A stretch of 8,800 nucleotides of DNA, from contig JALFLX010000081.1 in the NCBI GenBank assembly GCA_022774485.1, positions 1 through 8,800 on the forward strand. The letters are read 5' to 3'. The DNA is from Bacilli bacterium. Lineage in GTDB: Bacteria > Bacillota_I > Bacilli_A > RFN20 > CAG-288. The position numbers were made by a program, and so were the translations under genes. Position 1 is the first letter of the stretch. Each line of letters opens with the position of its first letter. The notes under the pieces were generated by a model. The model ran no database searches, was not told where the DNA came from, and saw only the letters and a program-made list of their open reading frames with translations. Positions 1 through 6,448 of this stretch are shown here, piece after piece.

Positions 1-2502
1 GATGAGGACATTTTGTCCTAAGGCTAATTCACCATCTTCCATGGAAGAGCCGTTAGCGATGATATCGCCAGCTTTGACACGGTCACCAGGACGGACGTTC
101 GGAGTCTGGTTGATGCAAGTTCTCTTGTTGGAGCGGATGAATTTGCGGAGAGGATAAACCTTCTCTTGACCATCATCTGTCAAGACTTTGATCATGGTGC
201 CATCCGCGTAGACAACGGTGGAATCTTCCATCGCTAAGAGCGCTTCGCCAGAGTCGTGAGCGATCTTGTGCTCTAAACCTGTCCCGACATAAGGCGCATG
301 CGGACGGAGAAGCGGAAGCGCTTGTCTCTGCATGTTAGAACCCATCAACGCACGTTTTCCGTCATCGTTTTCCAAGAACGGAATACAAGCGGCGGCGATG
401 GAGACAATCTGTTTCGGAGAAGCGTCGATCAAGTCGATATCTTCTCTGTGAGCAGAGATATATTCGCCATTAGAACGGGAATAGACAGTCTCATCTAAAA
501 TCTCATTTGTCTCAGGGTTGACATTGACGTTAGCCTGGGCGATGATGTGGTTCTTTTCCTGATCGGCAGTGAGCCATAAGACATGGTCAGGATCATTGTC
601 GATGATGCAGTTGTGAACCGGACGGTACGGAGTCTGAATGAATCCGTAAGGATCGATCTGCGCATAGCAGGCTAAGTTCGAAATTAAACCGATGTTCTGA
701 CCTTCAGGGGTCTCAATCGGACAGATTCTACCGTAGTGAGTCGGGTGGACATCACGGACAGCGCTAGAGGCGCGGTCTCTGGTGAGACCACCTCTACCTA
801 AAGCGGAGAGACGTCTCTTGTTGGTCAGCTCTGCAAGCGGGTTTGTCTGATCCATGAACTGGGAGAGAGAATCCGAATTGAAGAACTGATTCACAGCGCT
901 CGTGAGCGACTTAGGGTTAATCAAAGAAGAGATGGAGATGGTGGCAAGATCAGAGGTGGACATCTTGTCGTGGATGTTTCTCTTCATCTTGCTTAAGCCA
1001 GCTCTGAACTTCTCTTGGATGAGCTCGCCGACACAGCGGACTCTCTTGTTGGCCAAGTGGTCAGTATCATCCTCTTCACCGATACCATCGGTGTAGTTGA
1101 GCATGTAAGAGAGGGCAGCTAAGATGTCAGGGATCGTGACATGTGTAGAGTTAGACTCTAAGTTGGTACCGATGACATTGACAATCTTCTCCGGATCTTT
1201 GGGAGAATAGACCTTAACTAAGGTGACAGTGCTCTCCTCTAAGACTTCTCTTTCCGGAATCTTGCCATCCATGAGGTCATCCATGTTGAAGACAAGATCG
1301 AGGTTCGCAGAGATACGGACGGTATAAGGATCATCTTCCTCATATCTTCCTTCAAAGAAGCGCTGCTCGCGGAGATATTTGACATCGTTGATGGTGAGTT
1401 TGTGACCAGCGGTCAAAAGCTCGCCGTCGACAGAGGGAATCTCACCGTTTCTATCGATGAGGTCCTCAGCTAAAACCAAACCCGGAAGTCTGTTGTAGAC
1501 GCCGAGTTTCTCTTGAATCTTGAAACGGCCCGCCTTTCCTAAATCATAGTGCTCCTTATCAAAGAAGCGAGTGTGAAGTGTGGAACAGGCAGAGTCATAG
1601 GTGTAGAGTTCACCCGGACGGAGCTTGCGGAAGATATCACCGACCGCACTCTCTCTTCTCTTGGCCGCGTTGTCATCTTTGGTTTTGTTCGGGGTCTTCT
1701 CGAGAGCAGATTTGAGGAAGTCATTGTCTCCGAAGAGGCCTAAAATTCCAGTGTAAGTCTCCTTGCTTCCATCTTCTCTTCCGCTGGGGATAGAATCATC
1801 CGCTAAAGAATCAGCGTCAGAGACAAGACCTAAAGCTCTTAAAAGAGTGACAGCAGGGACTTTTTTCTGCTTGTCGATACGAACAAAGATGACATCACGG
1901 GTGTCCGTGAAGAACTCAAGCCAGATACCTCTGGCCGGGATGATATCCGAGCCGTAGACGACATTGAATTCCTTGGTGGAACCATTGTCAGTCTTCTTCG
2001 GCATGATCTCATCTCTGGTGCAGTGGATATAAGAACCCGGAGAACGGACAAGCTGAGAGGCGATACACTTCTCAGAGCCGTTGATGATGAATGTACCAGA
2101 TTCAGAGATGGTGGGGAAATCACCCATGAAAATGGAATCCTGATCGATAGATCCATCGGGATGCTTTAAGCGGAACGTGACAAACAGCGGTCTAGAATAA
2201 GTGAGAGCTGATGTCTTGCACTGGAAAAAGTCGTACTTACGCTCTCTCCATTCAGCGGAGACAAAGTTAAGCACGGCATTATCATCAGAACTATCAGTAC
2301 GGTGTCCGCGGGTATCCTTGTTGGACTCTACAGGGAAAATATCTTGAAAGACCTCTGCAACTCCTTTTTCTTCAAACCACTTAAAAGAGTTGAGCTGAAC
2401 ATCGCAGAGATTCGGAAGGGGAACATTGGAATATGTTTTTGATAAATCAATACGACCGGTCTCTGGGTCTTTGTTATATTTGTTCAGATCTAATTTTTCC
2501 AT
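1..2502 (-). CDS. rpoB: DNA-directed RNA polymerase beta subunit, N-terminal 834 residues (3' end outside window)
   Basis: This is the catalytic beta subunit of RNA polymerase. The reading frame is open from ATG 2502 to the window edge, giving 834 codons of an expected roughly 1200. The start is fixed by GAGGT at 2513-2509, six bases upstream. Visible landmarks include the lobe segment RKLRPGELYTYDSACSTLHT, the rifampicin cluster around residues 546-573 (SLSQFMDQ, then NKRRLSALG), and the core block RDVHPTHYGRICPIETPEG at about 583-601. The last residues, LALGQNVLI, match the conserved ALGQN region. It is the last visible gene of the rplK-rplA-rplJ-rplL-rpoB cluster. Oddities: Asn561 sits at the position of E. 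coli His526, Arg570 at Pro535 and Gln602 at Pro567, while the equivalents of Asp516, Ser531 and Pro564 are kept. No frameshift was seen. The identity is very secure. Confidence 0.98.
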   Translation of the reverse strand, partial: MEKLDLNKYNKDPETGRIDLSKTYSNVPLPNLCDVQLNSFKWFEEKGVAEVFQDIFPVESNKDTRGHRTDSSDDNAVLNFVSAEWRERKYDFFQCKTSALTYSRPLFVTFRLKHPDGSIDQDSIFMGDFPTISESGTFIINGSEKCIASQLVRSPGSYIHCTRDEIMPKKTDNGSTKEFNVVYGSDIIPARGIWLEFFTDTRDVIFVRIDKQKKVPAVTLLRALGLVSDADSLADDSIPSGREDGSKETYTGILGLFGDNDFLKSALEKTPNKTKDDNAAKRRESAVGDIFRKLRPGELYTYDSACSTLHTRFFDKEHYDLGKAGRFKIQEKLGVYNRLPGLVLAEDLIDRNGEIPSVDGELLTAGHKLTINDVKYLREQRFFEGRYEEDDPYTVRISANLDLVFNMDDLMDGKIPEREVLEESTVTLVKVYSPKDPEKIVNVIGTNLESNSTHVTIPDILAALSYMLNYTDGIGEEDDTDHLANKRVRCVGELIQEKFRAGLSKMKRNIHDKMSTSDLATISISSLINPKSLTSAVNQFFNSDSLSQFMDQTNPLAELTNKRRLSALGRGGLTRDRASSAVRDVHPTHYGRICPIETPEGQNIGLISNLACYAQIDPYGFIQTPYRPVHNCIIDNDPDHVLWLTADQEKNHIIAQANVNVNPETNEILDETVYSRSNGEYISAHREDIDLIDASPKQIVSIAAACIPFLENDDGKRALMGSNMQRQALPLLRPHAPYVGTGLEHKIAHDSGEALLAMEDSTVVYADGTMIKVLTDDGQEKVYPLRKFIRSNKRTCINQTPNVRPGDRVKAGDIIANGSSMEDGELALGQNVLI

Positions 2503-2610
2503 ATTATTACCTCGTGTCTTTCTTCCGTGCACACAACGGACAAAAGTCGATAAAGGACTGAAAAATCTTCAATTCAATGTGCTGAATGAAGTTCCTTATA
2601 GACAACTAAG

Positions 2611-2637
2611 CCCACCCCATCATAAAGACAGGGTGGG
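2611..2637 (-). terminator. GC-rich hairpin between rplL and rpoB (possible attenuator)
   Basis: Read on the minus strand, CCCACCC (2637-2631) pairs perfectly with GGGTGGG (2617-2611) around a 13-base loop. Only a weak T-rich run (CTTAGTTGTCT) follows, so it is at best a leaky terminator. It lies 29 bases after the rplL stop and about 108 bases before the rpoB start. A partial terminator between rplL and rpoB is known in E. coli, where it lowers rpoB output relative to the stalk proteins; the same role here is inference. The rest of the 163-base gap shows nothing clear, and I found no convincing rpoB promoter. Confidence 0.45.
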
Positions 2638-2665
2638 TCATTAGGATACGTAAGTGATAAACGGA

Positions 2666-3034
2666 TTACTTGACTTCGACTTCAGCGCCAGCAGCCTCAA
2701 GCTGTTTCTTGATCTCTTCGCCTTCAGCAGGGGAAACCTTTTCCTTGATGGCGACAGGGGCCTTGTCAACGAGCTTCTTGGCATCCATAAGTCCTAAACC
2801 AGTGATAGCCTGGACAGCTTTGATGACACCGACCTTGGCAGTACCGAAGGACTTTAAGGTGACGGTGACTTCGCTCGGACCTTCCTGAGCAGCGGCAGCA
2901 GCCGGAGCAGCGGCGACAGCGGCAGCAGCCTTGACGCCGAATTCTTCTTCAATCGCGGCGACGAGATCCATGATCTCGACCATGTTCATTTCCTTTAAGC
3001 CGGCGATGACTTCTTCTTTAACTAACTTAGCCAT
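2666..3034 (-). CDS. rplL: Large ribosomal subunit protein L7/L12
   Basis: This acidic stalk protein binds L10 as dimers and recruits EF-Tu, EF-G and other GTPases to the ribosome. The protein is 122 residues, the normal length. Residues 1-34 form the dimerisation domain, about 36-52 an Ala-rich hinge (AAAAVAAAPAAAAA), and 53-122 the globular domain with VIKAVQAITGLGLMDAK at about 70-86. It ends in the family-typical AEVEVK. The start at 3034 is chosen because GGAGG at 3047-3043 lies eight bases upstream and the product then begins MAKLVKEE; an upstream ATG at 3085 would add 17 unconserved residues. It follows rplJ by 54 bases. Oddity: Gln75 replaces the usually invariant Arg73 (E. coli numbering) of the factor-binding helix, and the adjacent KVAV is KVGV here. 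The identity is certain. Confidence 0.98.
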   Translation of the reverse strand: MAKLVKEEVIAGLKEMNMVEIMDLVAAIEEEFGVKAAAAVAAAPAAAAAQEGPSEVTVTLKSFGTAKVGVIKAVQAITGLGLMDAKKLVDKAPVAIKEKVSPAEGEEIKKQLEAAGAEVEVK

Positions 3035-3088
3035 TTTCTTTTCCTCCATTAAATGGTAATGATTGACGTCCCGTATCTGCTGCAACCA

Positions 3089-3583
3089 TTATGCAGCTTC
3101 TTTAGACTCACCAAGCGCCTTGAGAACAAGAGCGAAGTGAGTAAGCGGAGCCTGAAGGGTAGAGAGGAAGACCGCGATTGCGTTTTCCTTGCTTCCGACA
3201 GAAGCGAGCTGTGCAAGTCTTTCTGCAGTGCAGAACGTTCCGTCGATCATGCCACCCTTGATGGTGAACTCCTTGTGAGAAGCAGCGAAGTCTTTGAGGA
3301 CACTCAAGCCTGCGCCTTCCTCGTGGGCAGTAACTAAAGCGTTAGGACCCTTCAATAAAGAATCGAGCTCCTGAAGGCCGTCTTCATCGACAGCTTTCTT
3401 CATGAGGGTGTTCTTGTGAACGGTCAATCTCGCTCCCGCCTTTTTGAGGTCGATGCGAAGTTTGGTGACATCAGCGACGCTGAGTCCGGAATAAGAGACG
3501 ACAATGGTAGAATGAGCGTTCTTAAGAGTGTCGTTAATCTTACTGACGGTCTCTTTCTTCTCAGCTAAGATTTGCTGATTCAT
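3089..3583 (-). CDS. rplJ: Large ribosomal subunit protein L10
   Basis: L10 anchors the L7/L12 stalk to the 23S rRNA GTPase-associated centre, and in many bacteria the L10-L7/L12 complex represses its own mRNA. The 164-residue length is typical. The N-terminal RNA-binding part is recognisable (VVSYSGLSVADVTKLR at about 28-43, HKNTLMKKA, and KGPNALVT near residue 80). The C-terminal helical segment (ASVGSKENAIAVFLSTLQAP onward) is where L7/L12 dimers dock. The start is set by a near-perfect AAGGAGGTGA, with AAGGAGG at 3597-3591 seven bases from the ATG. A 191-base leader with an L10-binding structure precedes it, so autoregulation of rplJ-rplL is likely. rplL follows 54 bases downstream. No abnormal feature was seen in the protein. 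Confidence 0.98.
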   Translation of the reverse strand: MNQQILAEKKETVSKINDTLKNAHSTIVVSYSGLSVADVTKLRIDLKKAGARLTVHKNTLMKKAVDEDGLQELDSLLKGPNALVTAHEEGAGLSVLKDFAASHKEFTIKGGMIDGTFCTAERLAQLASVGSKENAIAVFLSTLQAPLTHFALVLKALGESKEAA

Positions 3584-3646
3584 CTTTTCACCTCCTTATG
3601 TGGTTGGTGTATTTCACAATATACTTTTTGACGTTAGTTGTAGTTA

Positions 3647-3710
3647 CTCAAACCTCGGTAACAAATTGAGCCGTTTATTTATCGGCAGTTACTGTCTTAG
3701 GTATATTGAG
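3647..3710 (-). promoter_or_regulatory. L10-type ribosomal protein leader (L10(L12)4 binding element)
   Basis: The mRNA-sense sequence folds into nested helices: CTCAA (3710-3706) with TTGAG (3651-3647), ACCT (3702-3699) with AGGT (3655-3652), GTAAC (3692-3688) with GTTAC (3662-3658), and GCCG (3686-3683) with CGGC (3673-3670). The unpaired AAGACA and the ACCGAGGT strand match my recollection of the conserved core of Firmicutes rplJ leaders. It lies 50 bases upstream of the rplJ Shine-Dalgarno. A competing helix is possible: CAATATAC (3708-3701) is an exact complement of GTATATTG (3624-3617) and excludes the CTCAA pairing. No U-tract terminator is present in the leader, unlike the attenuation described for Bacillus subtilis, so control at translation is my inference. 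Confidence 0.8.
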
Positions 3711-3726
3711 GCACCCGAATCGGTAA

Positions 3727-3755
3727 ATAACATCCCGTATCGAATAATTGATCAA
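3727..3755 (-). promoter_or_regulatory. Weak candidate promoter for rplJ-rplL
   Basis: TTGATC (3755-3750) and TGTTAT (3732-3727) are separated by exactly 17 bases on the minus strand. Each matches four of six consensus positions. Transcription from here would begin near 3720, about ten bases before the L10-binding structure, which is a sensible place. The match is weak, and read-through from rplA may supply the transcript instead. Confidence 0.3.
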
Positions 3756-3774
3756 CTCAGATAATAAATATTGA

Positions 3775-4452
3775 TTAGAGGTTGACCTTGATGGCAGGGC
3801 CAAAGGTGGAAGAGATAGTGGCAGAGAGGATGTAAGTACCTTTGACAGAAGCCGGTTTCACTTTGTTGATGGTCTCGATGACAGCTTTGAGGTTGTCAAG
3901 GAGCTTCTCAGCAGTGAAGGAAGCTTTTCCGAAGTTGACAGCGACATTTCCATCTTTGTCGTTGCGGTAAGTGATCTTACCGTTCTTGATCTCTTTGATG
4001 GCGTTGCCGATATCCGGAGTGACAGTTCCGCTCTTAGGGTTCGGCATTAAGCCCTTAGGACCTAAGACACGACCCATTCTTCCTAAGAGACCCATCATGT
4101 TCGGAGTGGCGACGATGACATCGAAGTCAAACCAGTTCTCTTTCTGGATCTTGTCGAGCATATCCTGCTGACCGACAAAGTCGGCACCAGCGGCAGTGGC
4201 CTCAGAGACCTTATCAGTGATGGCTAAGACCTTGACAGTCTTTCCGTTTCCATGAGGAAGAACGATAGTTCCTCTGAGCTGTTGATCAGCCTGTTTCGGA
4301 TTGATGTTGAGATGGAAGGAGACATCGATAGATTCATCGCATTTGGCGGTAGCAGTCTTCTTGACTAACTCGCAAGCCTCCTGAAGGGAATACTTCTTGC
4401 TCTTCTCAACGAGAGCGAGAGAAGCAGCATATCTCTTTGCTAATTTTTTCAT
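3775..4452 (-). CDS. rplA: Large ribosomal subunit protein L1
   Basis: L1 forms the mobile L1 stalk of the 50S subunit, which helps release deacylated tRNA from the E site, and it commonly represses its own operon by binding the leader mRNA. The protein is 225 residues, close to the usual 229-235. Family blocks are clear: QLRGTIVLPHGNGKTVKV at about 58-75, and the signature MMGLLGRMGRVLGPKGLMPN followed by PKSGTVTPD at about 118-147. Its start follows AAGGAG (4468-4463) with a ten-base spacer. It is 21 bases downstream of rplK, so the two genes are almost certainly one transcript. A likely L1 target site lies ahead of rplK. Nothing abnormal was seen in the reading frame. Confidence 0.98.
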   Translation of the reverse strand: MKKLAKRYAASLALVEKSKKYSLQEACELVKKTATAKCDESIDVSFHLNINPKQADQQLRGTIVLPHGNGKTVKVLAITDKVSEATAAGADFVGQQDMLDKIQKENWFDFDVIVATPNMMGLLGRMGRVLGPKGLMPNPKSGTVTPDIGNAIKEIKNGKITYRNDKDGNVAVNFGKASFTAEKLLDNLKAVIETINKVKPASVKGTYILSATISSTFGPAIKVNL

Positions 4453-4473
4453 GGTCAGTGTTCTCCTTATTGA

Positions 4474-4911
4474 TTAGTCATCGATGACAATGCCCATGGA
4501 TTTGGCAGAGCCCTCAATGCATCTCTCAGCAGCTTCGAGAGAGTCGACGTTAAGATCGGGCATCTTGTACTCAGCGATCTTCTTAACTTCAGCTCTAGAG
4601 ACATGACCGACGGCTTCCTTGCTATTTCCGCCGTGATCAGGGCCTTTTCTTCCCTTTTCAATACCGGCAGCCTTCAAGAGAAGGAATGTAGTAGGGGTCG
4701 TCTTAAAACTCATCTCGAAAGTACGATCTTCATAGATAGTCAAGATGCAAGGGACAACTTCTCCCTTACGATCGGCTGTCTTGAGATTGAACTCTTGGCA
4801 GAACTTACCGCCGATACCGAAAGGACCAAGCTTCTGTCCTAACTTTGCGGGGTTGGCTCCACCACCTTCAGCACGGATAATCATCACTCTTGTGACTTTC
4901 TTTGCAGGCAT
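4474..4911 (-). CDS. rplK: Large ribosomal subunit protein L11, lacking the PPVGP segment
   Basis: L11 binds the 23S rRNA GTPase-associated region, where its N-terminal domain moves against elongation factors and is part of the binding site for thiopeptide antibiotics. The protein has 145 residues (usual length about 141). The C-terminal domain is well conserved (EIAEYKMPDLN-like block, GSAKSMGIVIDD at the end), and the middle FNLKTADRKGEVVPCILTIY is family-like. The N-terminal loop is not: after ANPA the usual PPVGPALGQ reads KLGQKLGP, about one residue shorter, and GVNIMGF reads GIGGKF. Pro22, Pro23 and Pro26 (E. coli numbering) are therefore all absent. I re-read the DNA codon by codon and saw no frameshift. 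AAGGAGG (4926-4920) lies eight bases from the ATG. rplA follows by 21 bases. The identity is secure; the functional effect of the altered loop is unknown. Confidence 0.95.
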   Translation of the reverse strand: MPAKKVTRVMIIRAEGGGANPAKLGQKLGPFGIGGKFCQEFNLKTADRKGEVVPCILTIYEDRTFEMSFKTTPTTFLLLKAAGIEKGRKGPDHGGNSKEAVGHVSRAEVKKIAEYKMPDLNVDSLEAAERCIEGSAKSMGIVIDD

Positions 4912-4935
4912 GTGTGTTTCCTCCTTTATACCTGT

Positions 4936-4967
4936 GTGGTACGTTCAGTCAGTCACTGACTTCCCAC
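4936..4967 (-). promoter_or_regulatory. Probable L1-binding site in the rplK-rplA leader
   Basis: On the minus strand a stem opens with GTGGGAAG (4967-4960) and closes with TGAACGTACCAC (4947-4936). GTGG pairs with CCAC, and GTCAG pairs with CTGAC inside. This resembles the L1-binding region of 23S rRNA (helices 76-77), where GUGGGAG on one side faces UGAAAUACCAC on the other. L1 is known to repress rplK-rplA translation by binding such a mimic. The element ends nine bases before the rplK Shine-Dalgarno (4926-4920), suitable for blocking initiation. A second small hairpin, GCCCT with AGGGC (5002-4986), lies further upstream in the same leader. Confidence 0.65.
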
Positions 4968-5023
4968 TTGATGGAATCATATTGCGCCCTCGAAAAAAGG
5001 GCATAAAATGTCCAATCCGAACA

Positions 5024-5052
5024 ATTATACCCTTTCGAAATTTTGATTGCAA
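5024..5052 (-). promoter_or_regulatory. Promoter of the rplK-rplA operon
   Basis: A perfect -10 box TATAAT (5029-5024) lies exactly 17 bases from a -35 box TTGCAA (5052-5047, four of six consensus matches). Upstream on the same strand is a strongly A/T-rich tract (about 5053-5085, with A and T runs), which fits an UP element as expected for a ribosomal protein promoter. Transcription would start near 5017, giving a leader of about 105 bases that contains the probable L1 site. Confidence 0.72.
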
Positions 5053-5154
5053 TTGAAAATATAAAAATTTTTCGTCTTTTTTCATTTCCCTTTCTAAAGA
5101 AAGGCGAATACTACTCTCCTACTAGATAATTTCCACCGCTCCGGGTGTTCCAAC

Positions 5155-6348
5155 CTAGAAGACTTCTTTCAATCCGATAGAGGTCAGATATTCCACCAAA
5201 GCCTCTTTCTTCTTTCCATAACAGATGAGATGGTGATTGCCTAACGGATGAGATAAGAAGTAAGAGAGATCTGCATTCATGTGAAGCATGATTTGAGTTC
5301 TGCACTTATCTTTCTTGTATTGGTTCTCGACAAGAGTTCCCTCCTCACAATAGAACGAATCAAGGTGAGGACCGACCTTTAAGATAGTGATATCACCAAC
5401 CTTCATCTCGCCGTGAATACCGACACCGATTGAAGATTCAAAGTGAGTGTCAAACGTATAGGAATCCACCATATCAAGAGGAAGAGTACAATGAGCGAAT
5501 AAAATAGTGTTCTTATCTCTATCAATAAAGGCAGGATTTGCCTGGAACGCATGCTCCTTTGTAACCTTTAAGATCGAATAAGCAGAGAGCATCGCGGGGA
5601 TATCACCCTCACAAGAAGCGATGATACCTTCTCTATTTAACAAAGCCAATCCTAAGCAGGCAGTTGTCTTGATTGTATCGAGAAGATCAAAGCAGCGAAT
5701 CGTCAATCCTTTGAGGTTATGATCAACAACCATCTTCTTTAATGCTAAATAAACGCGGTACGCTTCTAAAAGTTCCTTTTCATCGTAAGAAGCAAGCTTT
5801 GGAAGCTCAATTGATCTCTGATCGATATTCTGATAATTCTCAATCAGTTCCGAAGTAGTGAGATCCACAAGTTCCACCCCGAAGACAGTCTTGGCTTTCG
5901 GGTAATCAACATGAGAACCAATCAGCCAATCAGAAGGGATACCGATCACGCCAAGACGGTCGTATTCTCTCTCCTTTTCCACAGAGAGAAGCTCCTGAAT
6001 TCTCTTTGCGATATAAGAGCCATTTCCGTGAAGAACCTCACCATCCTTACCCTGTTGATTGATAAACGTGAGAATCTCAAGAGAGGCAGCTAAAGAGTTA
6101 TTTCCACCGTAAGTGAGCAGATAATAAGGAGCTCTCAACTGATTGTAAATCTTCTTAAACTCCCCCTCAGAACCACCGCTTTGAATCAAAATAAGACTCA
6201 AGTCAGCATCATAGAGATGATCTAAATCTACAATCTCGTACTCAAAACCCGTAAAAGCTTTCAGATCATCTAACAATCTCCTCGAATTCTCCTCAATCAT
6301 CACCTCATTGTGAAGCGGAGAGCGGATCGGATAAATCGCAACTTTCAT
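5155..6348 (-). CDS. L-fucose isomerase-like protein (FucI/AraA superfamily), substrate unknown
   Basis: The 397-residue product resembles the metal-dependent L-fucose/L-arabinose isomerase superfamily, which interconverts aldoses and ketoses in the cytoplasm. Visible family features are CEGDIPAMLSAY at 246-257, NPAFIDRDKNTILFAHCTLP at 271-290, HFESSIGVGIHGE at 302-314, and PLGNHHLICYGK at 368-379. By analogy with FucI (Glu, Asp, His metal ligands), Glu247, Asp276 and His372 or His373 are the likely ligands; this is inference. The start is the second ATG of a tandem pair at 6351 and 6348, seven bases from GGAGG (6360-6356). A longer frame from 6378 is rejected because its ATG overlaps the probable -10 box. 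It is a single-gene unit upstream of the rplK promoter, next to a decayed sugar ABC ATPase. No signal peptide or membrane segment was seen. The substrate cannot be read from the sequence. Confidence 0.75.
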   Translation of the reverse strand: MKVAIYPIRSPLHNEVMIEENSRRLLDDLKAFTGFEYEIVDLDHLYDADLSLILIQSGGSEGEFKKIYNQLRAPYYLLTYGGNNSLAASLEILTFINQQGKDGEVLHGNGSYIAKRIQELLSVEKEREYDRLGVIGIPSDWLIGSHVDYPKAKTVFGVELVDLTTSELIENYQNIDQRSIELPKLASYDEKELLEAYRVYLALKKMVVDHNLKGLTIRCFDLLDTIKTTACLGLALLNREGIIASCEGDIPAMLSAYSILKVTKEHAFQANPAFIDRDKNTILFAHCTLPLDMVDSYTFDTHFESSIGVGIHGEMKVGDITILKVGPHLDSFYCEEGTLVENQYKKDKCRTQIMLHMNADLSYFLSHPLGNHHLICYGKKKEALVEYLTSIGLKEVF

Positions 6349-6376
6349 CATTTTTCCTCCATAAACTTCCAAGACC

Positions 6377-6382
6377 ATTATA
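6377..6382 (-). promoter_or_regulatory. -10 box of the fucose isomerase-like gene
   Basis: A perfect TATAAT lies on the minus strand here. Transcription would begin near 6370, about ten bases before the GGAGG at 6360-6356, giving a very short leader. No good -35 hexamer is found 16-18 bases upstream; TTGTTT (6401-6396) is only 13 bases away. An activator may be needed, or the match may be chance. Confidence 0.4.
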
Positions 6383-6417
6383 AGACATCAGTGGGAAACA
6401 AGATACCATGGCGTGTT

Positions 6418-6439
6418 AAAAAAGGCTGCATGTAGCAGC
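6418..6439 (-). terminator. Intrinsic terminator downstream of the ABC ATPase remnant
   Basis: On the minus strand GCTGC (6439-6435) pairs with GCAGC (6429-6425) around a five-base loop, then comes C and six T (6423-6418). It starts ten bases after the TGA stop of the remnant gene, as expected for a true gene end. It also insulates the fucose isomerase-like gene from upstream transcription. Confidence 0.75.
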
Positions 6440-6448
6440 TTTGAGGTA

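Noticed and set aside
298..2156. Several open frames of 60-105 residues opposite or out of frame with rpoB.
   Set aside because: They lie wholly within a well-conserved rpoB frame, lack ribosome binding sites and resemble no family; they are by-products of its codon use.
3035..3085. A longer start for rplL at ATG 3085.
   Set aside because: It adds 17 residues absent from L7/L12 proteins, and GGAGG at 3047-3043 clearly serves ATG 3034.
5089..5105. Hairpin CCTTTC/GAAAGG as a terminator after the fucose isomerase-like gene.
   Set aside because: On the minus strand it is followed by an A-rich rather than T-rich stretch, and it lies just upstream of the rplK promoter, so it may be incidental or part of the upstream region.
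6349..6378. A longer start for the fucose isomerase-like gene at ATG 6378.
   Set aside because: That ATG overlaps the TATAAT box, has no ribosome binding site, and the added residues look unlike the family; GGAGG supports 6348.
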